From Stephanodiscus triporus (taxonomy: Eukaryota > Bacillariophyta > Thalassiosirophyceae > Thalassiosirales > Thalassiosiraceae): 17,585 nt of DNA. The notes below the pieces were generated by a model that saw only the letters and a list, made by a program, of their open reading frames with translations, had not been told where the DNA came from and ran no database searches. Below, piece by piece: positions 9,110 through 16,891 of this stretch (the first letter of the stretch is position 1; every line of letters begins with the position of its first letter). Both the position numbers and the translations under genes were made by a program. The stretch spans positions 1 through 17,585 of the forward strand of contig JALLAZ010000291.1 in the NCBI GenBank assembly GCA_036939755.1. Direction: 5' to 3'.

Positions 9110-11475
9110 CTACGAAGAAGACATCTTCCCAACTTCTAGGAGTGAGTCCAACAAAAGAAATTTAGACCCATCTTTCCCACCACTCGTAAAGTCATTGTCG
9201 ATTATTGCGACCAAATAATAGGTATCTCTCATTTTCTCTATCAGTTCATAGCTTTCACTTCCAAAGTCATACAAGTTGAGCCACATAGCCGACCAAAGGG
9301 AGAAAGCTTCTTCTGCCCAAACTAAAAAAATGTCAGGATCAAAAATCGTAGGTTGCAATATTTCTCGGTTTGGAAACACACCCCAAGTCAGCGCAGTCAC
9401 CCCTCCCTCCTCCACACCAACCCGCAATTCTTGCCCAGTGTAGTTCACGGCATACAGATTCATGTTTGGGTGGTCTGTGACCATTCGTGTAAGTCTGTTT
9501 GCTTTGTCAGGACTCACAAAGCATTCAACATAGGCTTTTTGATAAACCCTTCCACAAAAGCATCAACATGAGGAGAGGGGTTTGGGGCGAGAACGATGTA
9601 TGCTCCATGAAAACAAAGACAGCACCCTACCTTCCACCTTTACCACCCCATCCGAAAACAGGATGATTACTCGACGCGCCATCTACTGGGGGTTGACTAT
9701 TGACAGTCAGAAAACCATATCGATTTAGCCTCGCAAGCTGGGGCTGTATCAAAAATGATTCTGGTTGCAGCGGCGTCTCGCACCAAGGAATATGAGGAAC
9801 AGTGCCTTCTACATATCGAGCGAAGACTTCATGTACATCTGATTCGGCAAGAGGGCAACTTCCCAGCATGGCACGGCGGTCGTCATCAGAGCCCAAAGTG
9901 AATGAATAGAAATGAGATAATTCTGACAGTTCACCGAATGCAGGGGAAGTTGAGTCACCCCACCGGCCATTGGGAAACTGAACAGTGAAATTTCAGGTTC
10001 CAAAACCATTGTAGGTAATAATGCAAGAGAAGAGTGCAGATGTGAACAAGAGATCTCTAATTAGAATGAATTCTCACCTCATCCCAGTCATCCGTTCGCA
10101 TGATATACGATACAGGCCTGTTGCTCCAATTGATAGGTCTCACTGTCTCTTTGGATCGGTTCTCCATAGCTGATGGCTTCCATGGAAGGGCACGCCTAGT
10201 CGATCTCGCTTGCTCAGATACAGAATATTTTCGTTCTCTTTCTAGTGCTGCTTCATTGCATTCTTGGTTGTTATTTGCACTAGCCATACTATCGTCGACA
10301 TCATGAGCAAAGTCGCCTTCAATTTGGTTGCTCTGTTTTTCTCGTGATACTGAACTCAACGCGCCTAAACTTGCCAATATTCGTGTAGTACTGCGTTCTA
10401 GGTTCAATGTGTAAAAATGAAATCCATCCACGTACAAGTCTACACTAGAATCCTCCCCCACCAAAGGCGATGTAAGTATCGTCGAGCACATTTCAGTTGC
10501 AATCTCACATCCAATTCTTTTGACGGCCTCATCATCGTGACGAACGCTTTGAAGCCTTTCGACCACTGATGATGGAACAGATATGCCACAGAACTGAGTC
10601 ATCTTCAACAGACTTGAGTATGATTGAATGGGCATTATTCCAGGTATAATTGGGCAATCAATTCTCGACTTTCTGCACCTCTGGACATAATCCAAGAAGA
10701 CATTCACATCATAGAAGAATTGTGTGATTATGAAATCTGCGCCCGCGTCCAGCTTTTCTTTCAAATGCTGCAACTCACGAATATTCCCATCCTCTCCCTT
10801 CACAGATGAAGGATGACCTTCCGGATGACCCGCCACTCCTATTCCAAAGTAATCTCCATGCAATTTGCGAATCAATTTTACTAAATCAATAGCCCTGTCG
10901 CATTCTCCTCCACTGACATCTCCTTCCAGCCAAGCCCTCTTTCCCTGCGGAGGATCACCCCTCAGTGCTAAAATATTGCGTACCCCGGATGATTTCACCA
11001 TATTCAATATATGTGCTATCTGCTCCCTCGTCAATCCGGTACAACTTAAATGGAGTAAAACGTCGACACATGCATATCGCTGTGCATGCGAAGCAACAGC
11101 AAGCGTGCGTGACAACGTTGAGCCGTTGGCACCCCATGTGACAGACACAAAGAGTGGGTCCAACCTTCGGGACATGCGATCTATCCGAGTTAACAGGTTG
11201 TCGAGGCCGGGCTCGGTTTTGGGAGGGAAGAACTCGAAGGAATAATACCATCCGGTCTGAATCATTGCTAATTTATCATCGCGAGCGTTGGATGTGGAGC
11301 CCTGCGTTGGAGGATGCCCATTACTACAAATCTGCGGATGCGGCCGATTCCTGATGTGGCTGGGTATGCCATCCTCGGCGTCGGGTCGCCGATGCTGTGA
11401 AGCAGCAACGCGATTTTTCCTTTCCGACTGGAATTCTTTTCTTCTTGCGTGGATTTTATCGATTATTCGTACCAT
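9110..11475 (-). CDS. MTHFR: Methylenetetrahydrofolate reductase (MTHFR), ~727 aa, 3 exons
   Basis: Exons are 11475-10078, 9977-9631 and 9548-9110. Intron 1 (10077-9978, 100 bp) is phase 0; intron 2 (9630-9549, 82 bp) is phase 2 and splits an AGG codon. The enzyme reduces 5,10-methylene-THF to 5-methyl-THF with FAD, feeding methionine synthesis. The catalytic barrel (residues ~76-370) starts YYSFEFFPPKT, where E81 matches the catalytic Glu. It contains HLSCTG, LALRGDPP, AGHPEGHP, DFIITQFFYD and PGIMPI. The eukaryotic regulatory half follows: RALPW, VRPINWSNRPVSYIMRTDDWDE, then across the splice FPNGRWGDSTSPAFGEL. Exon 2 ends LTVNSQPPVDG...VFGWGGKGG and exon 3 continues VYQKAYVECF...ALTWGVFPNREILQPT. 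A ~75-residue non-conserved N-terminal extension precedes the barrel, and M71 is a possible alternative start. A polar, Ser/Glu/Asn-rich linker of ~70 residues joins the halves. The gene looks intact. Confidence 0.95.
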
Positions 11476-11781
11476 TGTTCTGTGTTAGTTTTAGACAAAG
11501 AGGGAGCGAGCGTGTGGTGTCTTCTCTGCTTTGCGCGCAGCTGGATATCGGTTGTTGTGGAGAGAGGTTTGTCAGTCTACCCGTGTACTATTCCTTCCCA
11601 CGTAGGAGGAGTCGCTCCGCAGGCCCAGCCTCCGGTCAATCACGGACAGCCTCCGGTTTCAACGTACTTACGATATCTCCTTTTTTCCGACCAACAACCC
11701 CGCCCCGCCCCCTCCGCCCCTACTAATAGCACTCTGCACGAGACGATGTGAAACCAACTTGCTTCATAAGACAAGTTCAAC
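11476..11781. promoter_or_regulatory. Divergent promoter region between MTHFR (-) and the disordered-protein gene (+)
   Basis: The 306 bp between two divergent start codons must contain both promoters. A C-rich, GC-box-like run lies at 11698-11720 (ccccgccccgccccctccgc and onwards), and the 11-mer CAGCCTCCGGT occurs twice within 11628-11660. I see no clear TATA box. Regulatory function is inferred from position only. Confidence 0.4.
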
Positions 11782-13860
11782 ATGGAGCATCAACATTTAG
11801 CTCCAAGTCGGCGGCGGGTCTGCCGTAGAGAGGACACATCGGCGGTGCCAGCCGCCGCTGAGAATCATCACCCTGGACACAATGGTCGACGCCAGGAGAC
11901 TTCTCACTCACATGGGTTACCCAAGAGCGCGCGAAGCCATAGCAGCGGAAGACAGAGAATGCACGGTCAAACTACTGACGGGGTAGTGGCAGTGAATAGC
12001 GGCAGGAGGACGCCGCAGGAATCAAACTTAGGCAGCTCCGCCAACCGTCAGTATCCATGGGAAGGCACTTCGAGTAGGTCTGAAAAAAACAACTCCAGAC
12101 AACCATCTACCAAAACAAATAGTGCTAGAACTCAAACTACAGAGGAAGATTCTTCATTGAAATTATCGGCCTCGCCAGATGCTTCAACTTCAGAAAAAGA
12201 AAGAAGCTCCGCAAACGGAGTAGGGCCTTTTTTTTCAACGCCAAAACAACAACTTTATCCCCCACCTCCGCCAAGACCCATATTCAATACAATGGGTCAA
12301 CTTTCCCAAGATAATAACAGCAGCCAAGGCAATCCTGGTCAAAATTCTCATCCGATCCGATTGTTAAAGGAGTTGGGTAGAAAACTCGTAAAGGAAACAG
12401 AGGAAGCCGGAGGCGCATCGTTTCCCTACGATGATTTATCCATAGGGATGCGTTCTACTGCACCACCCCGGTCACGACGTCCGCCAACGCCCAAACAAGT
12501 GCGGGATTATCAAACTTCAACTAAGAATGATGATGATTTAGGACGAGAAAATATTCGCTCATTATCAACGAATGATCTCAGTCAGAAGAAAAGGCAGCAA
12601 CGAATAGAGCGTTCTCCATCACATCGAGAATCAACAGAATCATTGGCAGCTGTAAGGGCAGAGGAGTCGAATGATAGCACACTAGGGGATTCATCAGAAA
12701 TCATTACACGAATGGATAGGTTGAAAAATAATTGGGAGCAGCCATCATTTCGAACGAGGAAGTCACGTCAGCAGCAAAATGATGACATTGTGGCCGACAC
12801 CACTGCTTGTTCAGCTGCCGGGAAACTTGCACGCGCCGAACGTCGGAAGGAAAAGGCAGAGAAGATGGCTTCTGAACTGCGTTTACGGGAGACAATTAGA
12901 CGGCACGGTGAGGACGGGCAAATTTATACCCTTCCAATGAATGATGTGCCCACACGCGGACGTGAGGAGATGTGCATGGATGACATTCTAAAAGCGGCCG
13001 CTGAAGTACGCGCCCGTGCTCGGCGAAGCGCCAGTCGTTCAAGGGAGCGCTTGAAGGAGGCCGCCACATTTTGCGGGGAGTTTCCCTCGGAAAAGACCGA
13101 TTACGAAGGACAATCAGAGGACGATCAAATATCATTGTCTTCTGCGAGAAAGCGGAGCATCTTGAATCCGCATGGATTGAAGGACCAACCGAGGCCGCCT
13201 GCTATAGAGAGGAGAAGTCAGAGCCGCGAAAGGAGAAGGAATACAGGCGGTAATAGTAAGTTAGAATTCGGTATTGACAGGAAGGCATCCCCTGCGGATG
13301 AGAGGAGAACGGTTAGCAGCCGTGGTAATGCAAATGGAGATAAGGACCTTGGCTATACACAGTTATCCACAGCTGAGGAGTTACTCAGACGCCGTCGAGA
13401 AATGAGGCACAAGATCAAGGAGAGACAGAGTAAGGACGTATCTAATATCTCCGCACAGGCAGCCATGGACCATTTATCTCTGAAGGAACAGGTGCTGGAA
13501 GAGTGGTCATGTACTCAAAGTGAAGTAAGATCGACATCAAGACCTTCGCGTATGGTGGATGAAAAAAATGTACACAGACGAGGCCGATCACGCTCGGCAA
13601 TACGCGATGGCTTTTCCAAGATACGATCCGCATCGTCGCGTGCACTTCGAAAGAAGTGGGACAAAGGGACTAGTGATGAGGACGACTCAAATACCATCGA
13701 TAGCGGGAGACAGTCCACGTATTCATTCAAGAGTTTTCTTTCTGTTGGCACTCGTCGCTCGCTGAGCCGTGGCCGGAACAATTTGTCGCCGAAGGTTAGA
13801 CGTGGCAGTTTCAGCTCAGACAACGAACAGAGATATGGTGATGCCAGAAGTTCCACTTAA
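11782..13860 (+). CDS. Uncharacterised, largely disordered Ser/Arg/Glu-rich protein, 692 aa to the first stop
   Basis: I do not recognise this protein. It is a single long open frame starting at an ATG with an in-frame TAA 12 nt upstream, so the start is well bounded. It is polar throughout, with many Ser, Arg, Glu, Asn and Gln and almost no hydrophobic segments: no signal peptide, no membrane span, no zinc-binding motif. Residues ~344-433 are the most ordered-looking part, a charged likely helix (AAGKLARAERRKEKAEKMAS), then a short non-repetitive patch (EDGQIYTLPMNDVPTRGREE), then another helix with AAAEVRARARRSASRSRERL. The C-terminal part has basic Ser-rich motifs such as RRSLSRGRNN, possible basophilic kinase or SR-type sites. 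The frame ends at TAA 13858-13860 but continues openly downstream with the same motif. It is divergent from MTHFR. It could be a cytoskeletal or RNA-associated scaffold; nothing seen decides this. Confidence 0.75.
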   Translation: MEHQHLAPSRRRVCRREDTSAVPAAAENHHPGHNGRRQETSHSHGLPKSARSHSSGRQRMHGQTTDGVVAVNSGRRTPQESNLGSSANRQYPWEGTSSRSEKNNSRQPSTKTNSARTQTTEEDSSLKLSASPDASTSEKERSSANGVGPFFSTPKQQLYPPPPPRPIFNTMGQLSQDNNSSQGNPGQNSHPIRLLKELGRKLVKETEEAGGASFPYDDLSIGMRSTAPPRSRRPPTPKQVRDYQTSTKNDDDLGRENIRSLSTNDLSQKKRQQRIERSPSHRESTESLAAVRAEESNDSTLGDSSEIITRMDRLKNNWEQPSFRTRKSRQQQNDDIVADTTACSAAGKLARAERRKEKAEKMASELRLRETIRRHGEDGQIYTLPMNDVPTRGREEMCMDDILKAAAEVRARARRSASRSRERLKEAATFCGEFPSEKTDYEGQSEDDQISLSSARKRSILNPHGLKDQPRPPAIERRSQSRERRRNTGGNSKLEFGIDRKASPADERRTVSSRGNANGDKDLGYTQLSTAEELLRRRREMRHKIKERQSKDVSNISAQAAMDHLSLKEQVLEEWSCTQSEVRSTSRPSRMVDEKNVHRRGRSRSAIRDGFSKIRSASSRALRKKWDKGTSDEDDSNTIDSGRQSTYSFKSFLSVGTRRSLSRGRNNLSPKVRRGSFSSDNEQRYGDARSST

Positions 13861-14037
13861 TCGGAGAGCTCCGTGCAATCACTGTTCAATAGGTCGTTGT
13901 CTAGGACGAGACAGCCAACACATTCAGGAGGTATTGCCCGTTCACTGAGCTGTGGCCGTCTTGATGAAGATGAGCATAATTCTTGGGCGGCTGAGAGTGA
14001 AGCTAGCCCTAAGGCGTTTGTGTCGCGCCGGCGTTGA
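13861..14037 (+). other. In-frame 58-codon continuation beyond the TAA of the upstream gene
   Basis: Directly after TAA 13858-13860 the same frame runs 58 codons to TGA 14035-14037. It has the same Ser/Arg style and contains NRSLSRTRQ and ARSLSCGRL, matching RRSLSRGRN upstream of the stop. The nucleotides of the motif are also alike: 13756-13775 and 13939-13958 differ at only three of 20 positions. This indicates formerly or conditionally coding sequence. Stop readthrough, a recent nonsense mutation, an allelic variant or a base-call error are all possible. Confidence 0.6.
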
Positions 14038-14178
14038 ATTAGGACGTGGTTCTTGCTTCTCCTGCGAAGTGGCTCTTTTAAGTAACCTTTGAGATTCTAA
14101 GATGTGTCTACTCCTTTTGCAAGCCACTTGCATTATTTACTCATGTCTGCACACTCTACATACTTTGGTCGTTGATAT

Positions 14179-15060
14179 CTAGTTGCAAACTCCATCAGCA
14201 TTTTCATTGGCATTTGATATCTCTGCCGAGCAGCAGTCCACCAATGGAGGAGAGGTCTTTGTCCTCCGGATGCATCGTGCAATAATATCGCTGAGGCCCA
14301 CTGCTTTCTTTTCCTGTCCGGCATCAATTATTCCGACTTCTACTGCAAATGGCTCTACGTTTTGAAACTCTTGTCCCCCTAACGCGAAGGCTTCCGATAG
14401 CCTTCTAATGAGGAATCTAACACCGGATGCATCCCAATCAGTATCGCCAGTTTCCCCCAACTCAAGCGCTATTGTGTTGAGGTGGGAATTGGTCCTATTT
14501 GAAAATACAATGTGATTCAAGACAGTCGAAGACTGCGAAGTGGACGTTGGCACAAGAAGGAGTGTCAACTTCGTGGCAGCACTTTCGTCAGATTTGTTTA
14601 TTTGACTCAATTCATGCCAACGACTTCTGACCCCATCAATGAAAGCCAAAAGCTTTGCTCCTCCAAATGATCTATGCAAAACTGTTTTGCCATTGTCAAA
14701 GTCATATTCAATTACGAGATAGACAGTAGAACATAAGTTACCGATGCGATGAGAAGAAGCTGCGTGCTTGTCCATCTCATTCTCAATCGCAGTGTTGTCA
14801 TCTTTCGGCACAGGAAATCGCGCTTGCTGGACAACTTCAAATGCATTATCTGAAGAATTTTCAGATGATCCCTTTAGAACAATTATGCTGTCTTGATCAA
14901 GTGTTGGCCGTAGGTCCAGTACGCCAATCAATAGCCGATAATCTGCTGGCGCTAGGCAGCCACCACTCGGAACGAATGGGATTCGACGGAGACTCGTATA
15001 TGGGATCACGTTGTTTGCGACTGCTGAACATAACATCATCAGAGCGGTGAAGTACAACAT
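14179..15060 (-). CDS. Unrecognised protein, 293 aa as a single-exon ORF; 5' structure uncertain
   Basis: I do not recognise a family. From the ATG at 15060 the frame is open to TAG at 14181-14179, with mixed, globular-looking composition: alternating hydrophobic segments such as TVYLVIEYDF, TKLTLLLVPT and EPFAVEVGIIDA, so a folded domain is likely. Two starts compete. Starting at 15060 gives a signal-peptide-like beginning (hydrophobic LYFTALMMLCSAVA followed by NN). Alternatively, that ATG sits inside a consensus donor, GAGAG/GTATGT at 15063/15062. An upstream exon could then begin at the ATG 15124 (MTIEDVVVNEMKTALEVILE) and splice to an AG at 14994-14993 or 14967-14966, both of which keep the long frame (introns of 70 or 97 bp). 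A TAG stop lies two codons before the 15060 ATG. The gene is convergent with the disordered-protein gene; its promoter would lie in, or overlap, the tRNA region. Confidence 0.6.
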   Translation of the reverse strand: MLYFTALMMLCSAVANNVIPYTSLRRIPFVPSGGCLAPADYRLLIGVLDLRPTLDQDSIIVLKGSSENSSDNAFEVVQQARFPVPKDDNTAIENEMDKHAASSHRIGNLCSTVYLVIEYDFDNGKTVLHRSFGGAKLLAFIDGVRSRWHELSQINKSDESAATKLTLLLVPTSTSQSSTVLNHIVFSNRTNSHLNTIALELGETGDTDWDASGVRFLIRRLSEAFALGGQEFQNVEPFAVEVGIIDAGQEKKAVGLSDIIARCIRRTKTSPPLVDCCSAEISNANENADGVCN

Positions 15061-15177
15061 ACCTCTCTAGTATTACTTCCAGGGCGGTCTTCATCTCATT
15101 CACAACAACATCTTCGATCGTCATATTTTGCTTAAGTACAGTATTATAAACTCTATTAATAATCTTCTGACAATGAG

Positions 15178-15248
15178 GCGCTAGTGGTTTAGTGGTAAAA
15201 TCCAACATTCCCATTGTTGGGCCCCGGGTTCGATTCCCGGCTGGCGCA
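15178..15248 (+). tRNA. tRNA-Gly (anticodon CCC)
   Basis: The 71-nt cloverleaf folds fully. Acceptor stem GCGCTAG pairs with CTGGCGC, allowing one G-U pair, and the discriminator is A. The anticodon stem CAACA/TGTTG holds the 7-nt loop TTCCCAT with anticodon CCC. The T arm is CCGGGTTCGATTCCCGG. The internal Pol III promoters fit: A box TGGTTTAGTGG and B box GGTTCGATTCC. No CCA is encoded and there is no intron, as expected for a nuclear gene; it reads GGG codons. The overall sequence resembles eukaryotic cytosolic tRNA-Gly. Confidence 0.95.
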
Positions 15249-15257
15249 GCTAAATTA

Positions 15258-15353
15258 TTGTTTTTTCAGTGCATGCTAAGGTAGACTATGTTTTGTTAGT
15301 ATCACATCTATCAGAAACACTTTTGTGTTTTCAGGGCACGCTAAGGCAGACTA
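15258..15353 (+). repeat. Imperfect 31-bp direct repeat downstream of the tRNA (15258-15288 and 15323-15353)
   Basis: Both copies begin ttgt, share a T-run followed by cag, then gcaygctaaggyagacta (y = c or t), and differ at about five positions. The starts are 65 bp apart. The second copy ends on the TA dinucleotide where the transposon sequence seems to start. It may be an old duplication of the tRNA 3' flank. Confidence 0.7.
15261..15266 (+). terminator. Pol III terminator of tRNA-Gly
   Basis: A run of six T residues begins 13 nt after the mature tRNA 3' end, the usual position and form of an RNA polymerase III stop signal. Confidence 0.8.
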
Positions 15354-15517
15354 CCGTATTGGCCGGGGTTTAAGCACCAGCTAATGTTTTCTGATGTGAC
15401 AGCTAAATCGCTCGGAGGCCCTTTTTTCCCCGTACGTACTTTTTTTTTCCAAAGAGGTGTACTGAGTCAACGTAGGAATGAAAATGGAAGAAGTCTTTTC
15501 TTTGGCGCGCTCCAAAT

Positions 15518-16825
15518 ATGGCGCACATCCACACCTCCTCCGACCGCACTTACAACCGAGCCAACTCAACTTCGACCATGCCTCGCGTCGTCCAGCCCGG
15601 CGGATTGTCGGGTAAAATGCGCGTGCGCTACACCGCACGTCGCAAGCTTGCCCTTCTCGCTTCGGCCAAGCGCATCATGGAGGAGGAGGGGTTGACTCTC
15701 CGTATGGCTGCCGAACGCCTCCGTGTAAGCCATACACTTTTCGTGAGGTGGGAGAGGCAGAGAGATGCCGATGGCGACCCCATCCTCGCCATGCTTAAGA
15801 AGAGGATGAAGGCTAATCATCCTGGACCGGCTTCGCAGCTGAAGCCGATCGAATGTGCCCTGCTCCGCTACATCTTCGAGCAGCGCGAGCAGGGCATGGC
15901 CATCTCGACATTCGACCTGGCCATCAAGGCGTCGATCCTCTCCCCCGAGTTTGGTGCCAAGCACTTTGTTGCTCGGTACAGTGCCATCCAACGTTTTTTA
16001 AGCGCCCATTCGATGGTCTATCGAATGGGCACGCACGAAACGCAGCGGAAGCCGGAGGAAGTCGCGACGGAGGCGGCGGAGTATATGGCTCTCGTCCGCC
16101 AACTTCTCGTCGGCCCGCATCGCGACCGGCGTTTCGTCCTGAACATGGACCAAACGCCATGTTTTTTTTCCATGTCCAAGAAGAGGACACTGGAAGTGGT
16201 CGGTCGGAAAACCGTCCACATTCGTACGTCGACCAACGACACGAAGCGTGCGACGGTGGCGGTGACGATCGCTGCCGACGGCACGGTCCTCCCGCTGATG
16301 GTCGTATTTAAGGGGCAGCGGACGGGTCGGATCGCGACGAGGGAGTTTTCGACGTACCCAACAACCCACCACTACCGTTGTCAACAAAAGGCGTGGATGG
16401 ACGAGCAGGTAATGCTCGATTGGGTCGACGACGTACTGGCTCCGTACATCGCGACCGCGCCGGAGCATGTGATTCCCGTGCTCGTCCTCGACAGCTACCG
16501 ATGCCACATGATGGCATCGGTAGTTTCGAGAATTCAGGAGCTCGGGGTGGAGGTGATGCACATCCCAGGCGGATGTACATCCCTCTGCCAGCCCGTCGAT
16601 GTTGGCTTTAACAAGCCATTCAAAGATCGGGTCCGGCGGCAGTGGGTGTCGTGGATGATCGCCGAAGGCGTCATCCACGGCACAACGAGCCAGCCAACGA
16701 GGCGCGATGTTGCGGGGTGGATTGATCGGGCGGTGGCGGAGATGCGGAGTGAGGGGACAATCTGCCGCAACGCTTGGCAGAAAACAGGCTATGAATGGTT
16801 CGCGACGGAGGGGGGTAATAATTAA
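15518..16825 (+). CDS. Pogo/Tigger-type DDE transposase, 435 aa, apparently intact
   Basis: This is a cut-and-paste transposase of the Tc1/mariner/pogo superfamily (DDE_1 family, related to CENP-B and jerky). An N-terminal helix-turn-helix lies at residues ~40-80 (RRKLALLASAKRIMEEEGLT, then MAAERLRVSHTLFVRWERQ). A second, CENP-B-like DNA-binding region follows at ~107-175. The catalytic Asp residues are all present: D211 in FVLNMDQTP, D325 in VLVLDSYRCHM and D361 in CTSLCQPVDVGF, with 35 residues between the last two (DD35D). The frame has no stop or frameshift, which suggests recent activity. ATG 15518 opens the frame; ATG 15578 (MPRVVQPGGLSGKMR) is an equally good start. An E2F-like TTTGGCGCGC sits at 15501-15510, just before the first ATG. 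Identity of the superfamily is firm; the subfamily name is less so. Confidence 0.93.
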   Translation: MAHIHTSSDRTYNRANSTSTMPRVVQPGGLSGKMRVRYTARRKLALLASAKRIMEEEGLTLRMAAERLRVSHTLFVRWERQRDADGDPILAMLKKRMKANHPGPASQLKPIECALLRYIFEQREQGMAISTFDLAIKASILSPEFGAKHFVARYSAIQRFLSAHSMVYRMGTHETQRKPEEVATEAAEYMALVRQLLVGPHRDRRFVLNMDQTPCFFSMSKKRTLEVVGRKTVHIRTSTNDTKRATVAVTIAADGTVLPLMVVFKGQRTGRIATREFSTYPTTHHYRCQQKAWMDEQVMLDWVDDVLAPYIATAPEHVIPVLVLDSYRCHMMASVVSRIQELGVEVMHIPGGCTSLCQPVDVGFNKPFKDRVRRQWVSWMIAEGVIHGTTSQPTRRDVAGWIDRAVAEMRSEGTICRNAWQKTGYEWFATEGGNN

Positions 16826-16846
16826 TTATTTTTCTAATTATTTTTC
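16823..16846 (+). repeat. Two tandem copies of TAATTATTTTTC at the transposase stop
   Basis: The 12-mer at 16823-16834 is repeated exactly at 16835-16846, and the first copy includes the TAA stop of the transposase. The AT-rich stretch to 16890 separates two convergent ORFs and probably carries their 3' ends. Confidence 0.7.
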
Positions 16847-16891
16847 TATGATTTACGTCTATTAATCTAAGGATTACTTTATTACTTAATT

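Noticed and set aside
8895..9218. 107-aa + strand frame after SMC6
   Set aside because: No domain content, and it runs into MTHFR exon 3 on the opposite strand.
14897..15214. 105-aa - strand frame beginning inside the tRNA
   Set aside because: Its first residues are the antisense of the tRNA. Only the part from the ATG at 15124 is kept, as a possible first exon of the 14179-15060 gene.
15998..16678. 226-aa - strand frame opposite the transposase
   Set aside because: It is antisense to an intact DD35D transposase, with no domain of its own.
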